Assembly (NCBI RefSeq): GCF_000482505.1
Contig: NZ_AXVL01000025.1
Coordinates: 13,737 to 50,730 of the forward strand
Direction of reading: 5' to 3'
DNA: 36,994 bases
DNA from: Leptotrichia trevisanii DSM 22070
GTDB lineage: Bacteria; Fusobacteriota; Fusobacteriia; Fusobacteriales; Leptotrichiaceae
The first letter of the stretch is position 1. Every line of letters begins with the position of its first letter. Below, in pieces: positions 24,476-33,215 of the stretch. The notes beneath the pieces were generated by a model, which did no database searches, was not told the origin of the DNA, and was given only the letters and a program-made list of their open reading frames with translations. The position numbers and the translations under genes are program-made.

Positions 24476-25609
24476 TTATTTTTCCAATGCCTGTTTAAAA
24501 TCCTCAATCAAGTCATCAATATTCTCAAATCCAACTGCAATTCTTATAAGCGAATTTGTAAATCCTCTAGCCTCTTTTTCTTCATCAGGCATTTCAGCGT
24601 GAGTTATTGTACTCGGATGAGTTACCAATGTTTCTGCTCCACCAAGACTCGCAGCAAATAGTGCCACATTCAGACTTTCAAAAAATGTTTTTACCTTTGA
24701 GTCATCCTTTAAAGTAAATGAAAATACTGAACCTCCACCTATCGCTTGACTTTCATGAATTTTTTTACCTTTATTTGTATCCAGAGTCGGATAGTAAATT
24801 TTGTCAACTGCATCATGGCTCTGAAAAAATTCTATCAGTTTTTCAGCATTTTTTTGTGCCGCTTCCACCCTAAGTTTCAATGTTTTAAGACTTCTCATCA
24901 AAAGCCAGCTGTCAAATGGAGAAATTAAGGCTCCAGCTGCAACTTGTGAAAATTTAATTTTTTCCGCAAGTTCCTCATCATTTGTAATCGCAACTCCAGC
25001 CAGCAAATCATGATGCCCAGATAAAAATTTAGTTGCACTATGAATTACAATATCAATCCCAAAATCAAGCGGTTTTTGCAAATATGGAGTCATAAAAGTG
25101 TTATCTGCAATTGTTATCAAGTTATGCTGTTTTGCAATCTCTACAACTCCTCTCATATCCGTAACATCAAGCAATGGATTTGACGGAGTTTCGATAAAAA
25201 TGGCCTTTGTATTTCCCTTAATCGCATTTCGGATATTATCCAAGTCAGTTGTATCAACAAAAGTGTATTCCATCCCGAATTTTGAATAAATATCGTGAAT
25301 AATTCTATAAGTCCCACCATAAATATCCTGTCCCAGAATAATATGATCTCCAGCCTCAAACATCGTAAACACAGATGTCGTAGTCGCCATTCCGGATGAA
25401 AAGGCATATCCATATTTCCCATTTTCTAATGCCGCAAGTATTTCCTCAAGTTCATTTCTCGTAGGTGCCGAAACTCTTGAATATTCAAATTCCTGCGTCA
25501 CTCCAAATTCTACAACAGGAAAAGTTGAGGCAAAATTAACATTCGTTCCCCATAATTCCTTCTTTTTTTCTTTTCTTATCCCATGTATCGTTTTTGTTTC
25601 AAATCTCAT
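24476..25609 (-). CDS. Cystathionine gamma-synthase/lyase family PLP enzyme
   Basis: The 377-residue protein belongs to the Cys/Met metabolism PLP enzymes. It has YAFSSGMATTTSVF in the cofactor phosphate region, ETPSNPLLDVTD, ADNTFMTPYLQKPLDFG, and the Schiff-base lysine in SATKFLSGHHD. Sequence alone does not separate synthase, beta-lyase and gamma-lyase activities. An open frame runs to 25681, but the first 24 codons look unlike the family and the start MRFETKTIHG at 25609 is preferred, with GGAG about 12 nt upstream. It should act in methionine or cysteine synthesis or breakdown, in the latter case giving H2S. Confidence 0.9.
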   Translation of the reverse strand: MRFETKTIHGIRKEKKKELWGTNVNFASTFPVVEFGVTQEFEYSRVSAPTRNELEEILAALENGKYGYAFSSGMATTTSVFTMFEAGDHIILGQDIYGGTYRIIHDIYSKFGMEYTFVDTTDLDNIRNAIKGNTKAIFIETPSNPLLDVTDMRGVVEIAKQHNLITIADNTFMTPYLQKPLDFGIDIVIHSATKFLSGHHDLLAGVAITNDEELAEKIKFSQVAAGALISPFDSWLLMRSLKTLKLRVEAAQKNAEKLIEFFQSHDAVDKIYYPTLDTNKGKKIHESQAIGGGSVFSFTLKDDSKVKTFFESLNVALFAASLGGAETLVTHPSTITHAEMPDEEKEARGFTNSLIRIAVGFENIDDLIEDFKQALEK

Positions 25610-25739
25610 AACAATCTCACACTCCTTTTTTTCTCTTTTTATTTTTAACAACTTATATTTCAATATTCTAATTCCAAACATTTATTTTTTATTTTACATA
25701 TCTATTTTATTCAAACTATACTACAATAATTAAATTCAA

Positions 25740-25996
25740 AATGTCGTGATTTTTTTGGAATGAAAACGATTGTCTGAGCGTTAGCGAGTTTCGTTTTCGT
25801 AGTAATCCAGATTTATCCAAATAATAAATGTTTCGACTACTTTCCCAAATAAAATTTGGGAATATTTCAAAAAAATGCTTAGACGAGCCAGGGATAGTGC
25901 GTAGCACTTTCGCTATTCTCTTTAATATGTCATTATTTAAATATGTTAAAATAACTGTTATTGCGAAATAAAGGGAAATGGCGATTGATTTCCCTT
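25740..25996. repeat. Repeated structured non-coding element, long copy
   Basis: This copy shares with 12021-12140 the ordered blocks ATGTCGT, TTTTTTGGAA, TGAGC..AGCGAGTT, CTTAGACGAGCC and GGCGATTG. Hairpin one pairs 25760-25769 with 25791-25800, and hairpin two pairs 25971-25979 with 25988-25996. Compared with the short copy it has extra sequence at 25801-25875 and about 25893-25970, the former holding a perfect 9-bp hairpin (25842-25862). Stem bases differ between copies in a compensatory way while the loops are conserved. No ORF is present. The 521-base gap 25610-26130 otherwise has only AT-rich flanks. Confidence 0.65.
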
Positions 25997-26130
25997 GCTT
26001 ATCTAAAAAGAAAAAGCATAAAACTAAAGAAAAAAACAATTATTAATTAAAATGTTCCAAAATAAAATCTTAACTAAAGTGTTCAAAGAGAAATTTTTAA
26101 AATAAATTATCAAATAAATCTATAAATTTT

Positions 26131-26700
26131 TTATAATAATTTATGTGGTATTTTTATTATTTTCTCATAGGCAATTCTCTTTTCCCCAACATCAGGCTCT
26201 TTATCTAAATAAATCACACCGCAATAACTGAATCCATTTTTTTCAAGGAACTTTTTCATTGGCTCATTGTTTTCATGCGTATCTGTTTTTATACTGAGTA
26301 TTTTGTTTTTTATGCATTCTTTTTCCGAAAATTCTAATATCTTTGTTGCAATTCCTTTGTTCTTTATTTCAGAATCAACTGCCAGCCTGTGAATTACGAT
26401 ATAATCATCATTTGTTATCCATTTTCCTTCAATTTTAGAATATGGTATTTCTTTTTTAGGCGACAATACAATAGTTCCGACAATTTTTTTAGAAATCTGA
26501 TTTTCGGATTTACCATTTTTTTCAGAAATTTCTTCTAAAATATAACTAATTCCCAATTTTATATCATTTTCAATAACTCCTCTATCTGGATATCCTTTTT
26601 GCCATTGATCCAGCCCTAACTTCTTCAATTCAATTTTTGCCTTTTCAATAATTTCTAAAATTCTGTCCACATCATTAAAAGTTGATTTTCTAAAATTCAT
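26131..26700 (-). CDS. GNAT-family N-acetyltransferase
   Basis: The 189-residue protein has the GNAT fold: an N-terminal FRKSTFNDVDRILEII, the core strand YIVIHRLAVDSEIKNKGIATKIL with the acetyl-CoA loop (NKGIAT), and NEPMKKFLEKNGFSYCG at the end. The substrate cannot be predicted. The frame extends to 26727, but GGAGG is 11 nt from the ATG at 26700, where homology begins. It lies 59 nt after ung. Confidence 0.85.
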   Translation of the reverse strand: MNFRKSTFNDVDRILEIIEKAKIELKKLGLDQWQKGYPDRGVIENDIKLGISYILEEISEKNGKSENQISKKIVGTIVLSPKKEIPYSKIEGKWITNDDYIVIHRLAVDSEIKNKGIATKILEFSEKECIKNKILSIKTDTHENNEPMKKFLEKNGFSYCGVIYLDKEPDVGEKRIAYEKIIKIPHKLL

Positions 26701-26759
26701 CAATTTTTTTACCTCCACAAATCCCATAACCTTAATTTATTATTCTCTAATTTATTCTT

Positions 26760-27431
26760 CTATATTTGCCAGTTTATTTCATCTTTTCCCAGCTCTTTCA
26801 AAATCTCATTAGCTTTCTTAAAATGCCCACAGCCAAAAAAACCACGGCTTGCAGACAATGGGCTTGGATGAACACTTTCCAGAATATAATGCTTGTTGGT
26901 ATCAATAAAGGCTTTCTTGCTTTTTGCATTATTTCCCCAAAGTATGAAAATCATTGGCTCTTCCCGTCTATTTAAATATTTTATCACATTATCTGTAAAA
27001 ATTTCCCATCCTATCTTTGAATGTGAGTTGGCATTTCCAGCAACTACAGTAAGTGCTGTATTTAAAAGTAGGACTCCCTGTTTTGCCCATTTTTCAAGAA
27101 ACCCATTTTTACTCATTCTATAGCCAAATTCATTTTCGATTTCCTTATAAATATTCTTTAAGGAAGGCGGCAAGGCAACTCCCCGCTTTACAGAAAATGC
27201 CAGTCCATGTGCCTGATTTTCCCCATGATATGGATCCTGCCCTAGAATTACAACTTTGCAGTCCTTATAGCTTGTCAGCTTAAACGCAGAAAAAATTTCA
27301 TATTTATCTGGATAAATCGTTTTTGTTTTATATTCTTTTACTAAAAATTTTCTTAAATTTAAGTAATAGTCTTTTTCAAATTCTTTTTCCTTTTCAAAAA
27401 TTCCATCCCAGTCATTTCCGATATTAACCAT
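26760..27431 (-). CDS. ung: Uracil-DNA glycosylase, family 1
   Basis: The 223-residue protein has the catalytic water-activating motif GQDPYHGENQAHGLAFSV, the LLLNTALTV strand and the C-terminal HPSPLSASRGFFGCGHF leucine/histidine loop, all intact. It removes uracil from DNA as the first step of base-excision repair. The frame could begin at 27461, but GGA spaced 11 nt from the ATG at 27431 and the family start (MVNIGNDWDGIF) favour the latter. It follows ecfT by 71 nt with no clear terminator between. Confidence 0.96.
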   Translation of the reverse strand: MVNIGNDWDGIFEKEKEFEKDYYLNLRKFLVKEYKTKTIYPDKYEIFSAFKLTSYKDCKVVILGQDPYHGENQAHGLAFSVKRGVALPPSLKNIYKEIENEFGYRMSKNGFLEKWAKQGVLLLNTALTVVAGNANSHSKIGWEIFTDNVIKYLNRREEPMIFILWGNNAKSKKAFIDTNKHYILESVHPSPLSASRGFFGCGHFKKANEILKELGKDEINWQI

Positions 27432-27502
27432 TTTCCAATCATTCCTTTCCTTAAAATTCAAATTTTATTATATACTCCAATCCCTCTAATATCAAATTAT
27501 TT

Positions 27503-28339
27503 TTAATTTATAAAAGGATTATAAAATCTTCCACCATTTACTTTTATAAGCATAATTGAAATAATTAAAAATATTGCTGTTACAAGGATTGCTATAACAT
27601 CTGGCATTTTCATTTTTCTTGCCTGATACCACGTTCGCTTTTTTCTTTTTCCAAATCCTCTTAAAATCATTGCATTGCTTATAATATCTATTTTTTCAAT
27701 ACTTGAAAATATTAACGGCATTAACGTATAAGAAATATTTTTTATTCTTGTTATTAATTTTTCATTTTTAGAAATATCTATCCCCTTTGCCTGCTGTGCC
27801 TTGCTAATTGTAACAAAGTCCTCCTGCACAGTCGGAATATATCTAAGTGCAATTGAAACTGCATAAGAAAATTTATAAGGTACACCTATCCTGTTTAATG
27901 ACGATGCAAACTCGCTTGGATTTGTCGTAATTATAAACAGTAAAGCGACAGGAATGACTGAAAAATATTTAACAAATATATTAAATTCATAAAACAGCTG
28001 CTCCTGCGTTATTACATAATTTCCAAAAATTTTAAAAATATCGTGCCTTGTTCCATAGATTTTTGTTCCTTCAAGTGGAGAAAATAAAAAAATCATAATT
28101 AAATTTAACATAAGAAAAATAGTAATCAGATAAAATACAATTTTTATTTCATTAAATTTTATTTTTGAAATTCTGAAAAGCACAAAACCTAAAAATGTCA
28201 AAGCCACAAGAAGTCTTGTATCATAAGTAAACATAATAGCCACCGTCCACAGTATAAAACAAATCAGTTTTGCCGCCCCATTCAGTCTATGAATCACAGA
28301 ATCTTTTTCAATATATTCCAGTAAAAATGTACCTGCCAT
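27503..28339 (-). CDS. ecfT: ECF transporter membrane component EcfT
   Basis: The 278-residue protein has five or six hydrophobic helices and the EcfT-type cytoplasmic coupling segments: AQQAKGID near residue 183 and ILRGFGKRKK near 226 correspond to the Ala-Arg-Gly-type motifs that contact the ATPases. It links the S protein to the fused ATPase in the cytoplasmic membrane. Its ATG follows the stop of the ATPase gene directly (TAGATG), which indicates translational coupling. Confidence 0.92.
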   Translation of the reverse strand: MAGTFLLEYIEKDSVIHRLNGAAKLICFILWTVAIMFTYDTRLLVALTFLGFVLFRISKIKFNEIKIVFYLITIFLMLNLIMIFLFSPLEGTKIYGTRHDIFKIFGNYVITQEQLFYEFNIFVKYFSVIPVALLFIITTNPSEFASSLNRIGVPYKFSYAVSIALRYIPTVQEDFVTISKAQQAKGIDISKNEKLITRIKNISYTLMPLIFSSIEKIDIISNAMILRGFGKRKKRTWYQARKMKMPDVIAILVTAIFLIISIMLIKVNGGRFYNPFIN

Positions 28340-30052
28340 CTAATCACCCGCCTTTTTCTGCTCTTTTTCATAATGTACAAATGTTCTTATAAGCTCTTCG
28401 GAATTTATCCCAACCTTTTCCGCCACATAATGAAGTGAAGTTTCCTTCAAATTTGCCTGTTCCAATACATTCCTATCTGCCAAAATCTGTGCCGGATTTC
28501 CTGATTTTATAATTTTCCCGTCATTAAAAACGTATGCCTTGTCAGTATACTCTAACATCAAGTGCATATCGTGAGTTATAAACAGAATTGTAATCCCAAA
28601 TTCATTTAGCTGCTTCAAAAATTCCATTATTTCCCTGTAATGAAACAAATCCTGCCCTGCTGTTGGCTCGTCCACTATTATCATTTCAGGCTGCAATACA
28701 AGCACGGAAGCTATTGTAACTCTTTTTTTCTGCCCATAGCTAAGTGCCTTTATAGGCCATTTCCTAAATGGCTTTAATTTACATATTTCCAAAATTTCAA
28801 AAACTCTTTTCTCTATTTCGTCTTCTGAAACTCCTCTAGTTTTAAGTCCTAACGCAACTTCATCAAAAACTGTAACTTTTGAGATCATTGCATTTGGATT
28901 TTGTAGCACAAAACCTATTTTTTCAGCCCTTTTAGTTATATTTTCATCACTTATATCCAAATTTTTATAATAAATTTTCCCTTCATCCTGCTTCTCAAAT
29001 CCTGCAATAACCTTTGACAATGTCGATTTCCCAGCCCCATTTGAGCCAACTATGCTTATCATTTCACCTTTTTTTACATCTATATCTATATTTTTTAATA
29101 TTTTTCTTTTTTTATTGTATGAAAATGAGATATTTTCCAGCTTTAATAATGTTTCTTCAGATTTTTCCCTTGCTTTTGGAGAATTATATTTTATCCAATT
29201 TAGAATGCTGTCTTTCGCTACAGAAAAATCAATTTTCTCAATATTGGAAATATTGCTATACTTCTCAAGACTGGCATTGCTGTATTTTAGCAAGGAGATA
29301 TACAGAGGCTCCCTTATATTCATCTCATTTAACAAATTTCCATTCAAAATATTGTCAGGCGTGTCATCAGCAACGATTCTTCCCCCATCTACAACAATAA
29401 TCCTGTCAATTCCCCTGTGCAATACATCTTCAAGCCTATGTTCTATAATTATTGTAGTCAATTTTTTATTATTATGAAGCTCATCTATAAGTTCAATCGC
29501 ATATTTTCCGCTCAAAGGATCAAGATTTGCAAGCGGTTCATCGTAAAGAACAATTTTAGTATCGTCCACCATTATTCCAGCGAGTGACACTTTCTGCTTC
29601 TGTCCTCCTGACAAATCATGCGGCTTCAAGTCAAGCAATGTTTCAATTTTTACAAATTTTGCAATCTCCTTTACCTTCTCTTTCATAATCTGTGTCTCTA
29701 CTTCATCATTTTCCAGAGCAAACGCTATATCTTCCACAACAGTAAGCCCCACAAACTGTGCATCCGAATCCTGAAGAACAGTTCCCACATATTTAGAATG
29801 TTCAAACACTTCCTTGCACTTTTTCCCATAAATTTCAAACTTTCCTGTAATTTCCCCTTTGTAAAAATAAGGGACAAGTCCATTTACACAATGCCCCAAC
29901 GTGCTTTTCCCCGAACCTGACGGTCCTATTATTACAACTTTCTCCCCTTCATAAATTTTCAAATTTATATTATGTAATGTAGGTTCCGACTGACTTTCAT
30001 ACTTAAATGTAAAATTTTCAAAATTTACAGCAATCTTTCTATTTTCTTTCAA
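28340..30052 (-). CDS. ECF transporter fused double ATPase (EcfA-EcfA')
   Basis: The 570-residue protein joins two ABC ATPase domains. The first has GPSGSGKST, LSGGQKQKV and IVLYDEP; the second, from about residue 300, has GSNGAGKST, LSYGQKKRV and MIIVDEP. In most ECF systems these are two genes; fused forms occur in the YkoD-like group. The start codon is TTG at 30052: no ATG is near, and a strong AAGGAGG site lies 5 nt upstream. It is followed immediately by ecfT and preceded by the S-component gene. Confidence 0.93.
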   Translation of the reverse strand: MKENRKIAVNFENFTFKYESQSEPTLHNINLKIYEGEKVVIIGPSGSGKSTLGHCVNGLVPYFYKGEITGKFEIYGKKCKEVFEHSKYVGTVLQDSDAQFVGLTVVEDIAFALENDEVETQIMKEKVKEIAKFVKIETLLDLKPHDLSGGQKQKVSLAGIMVDDTKIVLYDEPLANLDPLSGKYAIELIDELHNNKKLTTIIIEHRLEDVLHRGIDRIIVVDGGRIVADDTPDNILNGNLLNEMNIREPLYISLLKYSNASLEKYSNISNIEKIDFSVAKDSILNWIKYNSPKAREKSEETLLKLENISFSYNKKRKILKNIDIDVKKGEMISIVGSNGAGKSTLSKVIAGFEKQDEGKIYYKNLDISDENITKRAEKIGFVLQNPNAMISKVTVFDEVALGLKTRGVSEDEIEKRVFEILEICKLKPFRKWPIKALSYGQKKRVTIASVLVLQPEMIIVDEPTAGQDLFHYREIMEFLKQLNEFGITILFITHDMHLMLEYTDKAYVFNDGKIIKSGNPAQILADRNVLEQANLKETSLHYVAEKVGINSEELIRTFVHYEKEQKKAGD

Positions 30053-30144
30053 ATTTTCCTCCTTTCAAGCTAGAGATATACTTTTTTATTTAAATTTATT
30101 CAGTAATCTGAATTCCAATTTTTAGTTCCATAAAGATTAAACAA

Positions 30145-30201
30145 AATACCCGCCTAATCTTCTCACAGCCACCTAAGACTACTTGAAAAATGCGGGTTAT
30201 T
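30145..30201 (-). promoter_or_regulatory. Two-part hairpin between the S-component and fused ATPase genes
   Basis: On the minus strand AATAACCCGC pairs with GCGGGTATT (one bulge), enclosing a second stem TAGTCTT with AAGATTA around a 13-nt loop AGGTGGCTGTGAG. A T-rich stretch (TTTTGTTT) follows. It begins 5 nt after the S-gene stop. It may be a leaky terminator that sets S to ATPase ratio, or a regulatory RNA. Confidence 0.55.
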
Positions 30202-30206
30202 TGAAA

Positions 30207-30749
30207 TTATTCCTGTTTTAAACTTCCTTTGCTTACTATTGTTTTTGAAAATGCGAATATTAAAATTGTCCCTAAGATTGCTACAATCAACATATTCCCA
30301 AGTGCCGCTGTAACTCCTTGTGCAAATGCTTTCGCCTGTGGTTCCTTATATATTGCAATATCAATAATCGGAGCCAGAACTACCCAGCTTATCAAACTTA
30401 TAATTACTTCCCCAATTATAAATTTTACAATTTTTGCTCCATTAAAATTCTCAATTTTAATAATTTTCCCTAAAAATCCACTTGCCATTCCAAAAAACGC
30501 AGCTGCTACAACCCAGCTGAACCACACGCTTCCATATCCTGAAATATCATTAAGCACATGCCCAATAAATCCAATCCCCAGCCCAACTGCAGGCCCGTAT
30601 ATAAATGCCATCAACGCCACAAATGCAAAAGTTACTTGCAATGTCGTGTTAGGAATTGGTGTTGGAATTGCTACAAATCTTGATAATACAATATAAATCG
30701 CTGCACCGATTCCCATTGCTACCACTTTTTTAATCGCTGTTGCTTCCAT
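30207..30749 (-). CDS. ECF transporter S component, UPF0397-like
   Basis: The 180-residue membrane protein has about six helices and the UPF0397/ECF S-component pattern: KKVVAMGIGAAIYIVLSRF, IPTPIPNTTLQVTFAF and YGPAVGLGIGFIGHVLND. It binds the vitamin or precursor and passes it through EcfT. Family members sit beside YkoD-like fused ATPases, as here; thiamine precursors or cobalamin-related compounds are possibilities but the substrate is not determined. The open frame runs to 30842, but the AGAGGTGA site and homology place the ATG at 30749. Confidence 0.88.
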   Translation of the reverse strand: MEATAIKKVVAMGIGAAIYIVLSRFVAIPTPIPNTTLQVTFAFVALMAFIYGPAVGLGIGFIGHVLNDISGYGSVWFSWVVAAAFFGMASGFLGKIIKIENFNGAKIVKFIIGEVIISLISWVVLAPIIDIAIYKEPQAKAFAQGVTAALGNMLIVAILGTILIFAFSKTIVSKGSLKQE

Positions 30750-30788
30750 CAATCTCACCTCTTTTAAAATTTTCAAAAGTTTAAATAC

Positions 30789-30817
30789 ATTATATACTAA
30801 TATTACTTTTTTCTCAA
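30789..30817 (-). promoter_or_regulatory. Promoter of the ECF transporter operon
   Basis: On the minus strand TTGAGA (30812-30817) and TATAAT (30789-30794) are 17 bp apart. The leader is only about 33 nt, too short for a riboswitch. Confidence 0.65.
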
Positions 30818-30849
30818 CTAAAAATAACGATACTTTTTGCAAAATATAT

Positions 30850-31335
30850 CTAATCCTTAAACTTTATATTTATCCCTTCTTTTTCAACTTCAAGATGAAT
30901 CATTTCCACCTGTGCATTTTCAAAAATCCTTCTCGAAGCCTTTGTTGAATCAAGCGACTTATGCTTGTCAGAAAAATATATTACTTTTTTTATTCCTGAT
31001 TGAACAATTGCCTTTGCACACTCATTACACGGAAAATGTGTCACGTAAATAGTACAATTTTTAAGAGATTTTATACTGTTAAGAATAGCATTAAGTTCAG
31101 CATGCACAACATAAGGATATTTCGTATCCAAAAACTCTCCGTCCTTATCCCAAGGCATACTGTCATCCGAACTTCCCATAGGAAACCCGTTATATCCAAT
31201 TCCTATTATTTTTTTATCTTCATCAATAATACAAGCCCCAACCTGTGTAGATGGATCCTTGCTTCTCATTCCAGACAAAAATGCAATTCCCATAAAATAT
31301 TCATCCCACGATAAATAATTTTCTCTTTTAGACAT
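30850..31335 (-). CDS. dCMP deaminase
   Basis: The 161-residue zinc enzyme has YLSWDEYFMGIAFLSGMRSKDP, the catalytic HAE at 78-80 (VVHAELNAI) and the zinc cysteines PCNEC at 102-106, with GIKKVIYFSDK following. The pattern is very close to the eukaryotic DCTD type. It converts dCMP to dUMP for dTMP synthesis. It begins only 2 nt after the stop of the TOPRIM-like gene and has a good GAGGT site, so it belongs to the same transcript as the AAA/TOPRIM pair. Whether it is simply the cellular enzyme or part of that system is open. Confidence 0.92.
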   Translation of the reverse strand: MSKRENYLSWDEYFMGIAFLSGMRSKDPSTQVGACIIDEDKKIIGIGYNGFPMGSSDDSMPWDKDGEFLDTKYPYVVHAELNAILNSIKSLKNCTIYVTHFPCNECAKAIVQSGIKKVIYFSDKHKSLDSTKASRRIFENAQVEMIHLEVEKEGINIKFKD

Positions 31336-31337
31336 TT

Positions 31338-31850
31338 TTATACCTCGCTTTCTAAAATATCCAATATTTTAAAAATATTACTTCCAATACTTACATTTTC
31401 AGGTTCTTCAATCCTTAAATATTTTTCAATTGATTCTTTCATTATAAATTTTTCAGCAATTTTAACCTTTTCCTTTTTATTCTTAGATTTATTATCAATT
31501 TTCAAAATCATTTCAATATTTTCATTATTTTTTATCAATTTATATTTATTTTTTTGAATAAATTTCTTTATATCTTCTAAAAATATTCTATCTTTCTCTT
31601 CTCTTTTAAATTTATCCAAATCAATCACATAAATGATTTCATAATCAGAGTTTCTATTTTGATTTTTAAATTTATTTATTTTTTGTTTAATCTGTTTTTC
31701 TTTTTTATTATAATTATATTTCCCATCAAGAATAATCCACTCTAATTTAATTTCTTTCTTCAATTTTTCAGATTCCACATAATACTTGACAATTTTATCA
31801 ACATATATTTTATCTGAATTTCCCTCAACCAAAAATAGCCACAGTTTCAT
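31338..31850 (-). CDS. TOPRIM-like small protein paired with an AAA ATPase
   Basis: The 170-residue, Lys-rich protein starts KLWLFLVEGNSDKIYVDKI, with Glu9 in the EGxSD motif typical of TOPRIM domains, and continues to YEIIYVIDLDKFKRE with Asp77 and Asp79, the DxD pair that binds metal. This fits the nuclease-like TOPRIM domains (DUF4435/RloB-like) encoded next to AAA15-type ATPases in PARIS, RloAB and related phage-defence pairs. The match is by motif; exact family membership is not certain. It lies 9 nt after the ATPase gene and is likely its effector. Confidence 0.65.
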   Translation of the reverse strand: MKLWLFLVEGNSDKIYVDKIVKYYVESEKLKKEIKLEWIILDGKYNYNKKEKQIKQKINKFKNQNRNSDYEIIYVIDLDKFKREEKDRIFLEDIKKFIQKNKYKLIKNNENIEMILKIDNKSKNKKEKVKIAEKFIMKESIEKYLRIEEPENVSIGSNIFKILDILESEV

Positions 31851-31859
31851 AACTCCCCT

Positions 31860-33164
31860 TTAATTCTTCTCTTCAAATATATTAAATATTTCAAAAAAAT
31901 CATAATACTCAATATTATATGGCATATTTGGTAACATCCCCTCCAAATACTGCTTTCTTGGAGAATAATTTCCATTTTTTATCCAAGGCTTTATTTCCTG
32001 ATATTCAGTCATAAAATCTATCGAATTTTTATATTTTTTTAAAGTATCCAAAATACTTGTATTATGAGCTGTAAACGTAAACTGTCCTTTCCCATTTTCA
32101 GCAAAAAACTCAATTAACCTATTCAAATATAAATCATGAATACTCATATCTATTTCATCAACAAACACAATTCCACCATTATTAACTGTATCTAAAACAT
32201 CAAATAATCTAAACAGTGACTTCATTCCCATACTTTCATATTCAAAATTTATCTTGTAATCCTTGTAGTTGAAAACATATTCAATTTCATAATAATTTTC
32301 ATCAAAATCTTTCTTTTCAAACTCTATTTTATTTAGTTCAGGATTAAATAATTTCAAAAATCTTTCTTTTCTTTCTAGACTTTTATTCAAATTTTCAATT
32401 TCTTCTTTTGTTTTAGATAAGATATTTCTCTTTTTAGCTTCTTGATTTACATAATCAATATATATTTTATCAAGCCAATTTTGATTTTCAAAATTGATAT
32501 AAACCATTTTATAATGACTATCTTCCAAATGAGTAAAGACATTAATTTTTGAATACAATACATATAAATATATAAATCCAAATTTTTCAGATTTTAATTC
32601 ATTTGTTTCATATTTTTCAACATCATCAATAACCAGTTTTATTATACTTTTTCTATCCAGCAAATTCATTGATAACTTTTCTATTTCATCTAAATTTTTA
32701 AAATAATTTGACTTCTCTTTGTTTATCTTTCCATTTTCTATAATTAATGTTTTTAATATCTCTTTTCTATCTAGCTTTTTTTTATTTATTATTTCTTTTG
32801 TAATAATAATTTTCCCATTTTCTATTTTCAAACTTATTGAATGTTCAAAAATATGTTTTTTATTATTTTTATCAATAATCAAAAATTCAGAAGACAAATA
32901 ACATTCTTTAAGTTTTTTATTTATTATTTCATTTAACAAACTACTTTTTAAAATTAAATAGTCACTGTCTAATACAATATTTCTTAAAATTTCAATTCCT
33001 TTTATAACAGCAGTTTTCCCAATTCCATTCCTTCCAAAAATTCCTTTAACATTATAATTTTCCCTATTAAAATTGCGTATATCCTGCTTATAAAAACTAA
33101 TTTCAATCGTTTTTTCAATATTTTTTATTCCATTTAATCTAAATTCTAAAAGATAAAATTCCAT
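31860..33164 (-). CDS. AAA15/RloA-like ABC-type ATPase of a putative defence pair
   Basis: The 434-residue protein is an SMC/ABC-like ATPase: Walker A GRNGIGKT at 44-51, a Lys/Glu/Asn-rich inserted middle part, an ABC-signature-like YESMGMKSLF near 309-318, Walker B GIVFVDEID with Asp336-Glu337, and a TAHNTSIL switch with His367. Such proteins pair with TOPRIM effectors in anti-phage systems (RloA, AriA of PARIS, AbiL). The C-terminal end carries an IKPWIKNGNYSPRKQYLEGMLP stretch common in the family. It is the first gene of the unit and has a promoter embedded in inverted repeats. Anti-phage function is inference. Confidence 0.75.
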   Translation of the reverse strand: MEFYLLEFRLNGIKNIEKTIEISFYKQDIRNFNRENYNVKGIFGRNGIGKTAVIKGIEILRNIVLDSDYLILKSSLLNEIINKKLKECYLSSEFLIIDKNNKKHIFEHSISLKIENGKIIITKEIINKKKLDRKEILKTLIIENGKINKEKSNYFKNLDEIEKLSMNLLDRKSIIKLVIDDVEKYETNELKSEKFGFIYLYVLYSKINVFTHLEDSHYKMVYINFENQNWLDKIYIDYVNQEAKKRNILSKTKEEIENLNKSLERKERFLKLFNPELNKIEFEKKDFDENYYEIEYVFNYKDYKINFEYESMGMKSLFRLFDVLDTVNNGGIVFVDEIDMSIHDLYLNRLIEFFAENGKGQFTFTAHNTSILDTLKKYKNSIDFMTEYQEIKPWIKNGNYSPRKQYLEGMLPNMPYNIEYYDFFEIFNIFEEKN

Positions 33165-33183
33165 CCTAAACCACTCCTTTTAA

Positions 33184-33215
33184 AAAATATACATTTTGTA
33201 TATTTTAATACAAAA
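33184..33215. promoter_or_regulatory. Nested inverted repeats overlapping the AAA-gene promoter, candidate operator
   Basis: AAAATATACA (33184-33193) and its exact complement TGTATATTTT (33197-33206) form a 10-bp inverted repeat with 3 bp between. Overlapping it, TTTTGTAT (33194-33201) and ATACAAAA (33208-33215) form another with the -10 box as spacer. A repressor site is the natural reading. Confidence 0.55.

Noticed and set aside
25610-25735. SAM riboswitch or T-box ahead of the Cys/Met PLP enzyme
   Set aside because: No SAM-riboswitch core is seen, and the structured element farther upstream also occurs in front of an unrelated unit.
29014-29477. Two plus-strand frames of 128 and 141 codons over the fused ATPase
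   Set aside because: Both are antisense to conserved ATPase motifs, without ribosome sites or recognisable domains.
30229-30696. Plus-strand open frame of 155 codons over the S-component gene
   Set aside because: It is the mirror of a well-recognised membrane protein gene and its hydrophobic product merely reflects the complementary codons.
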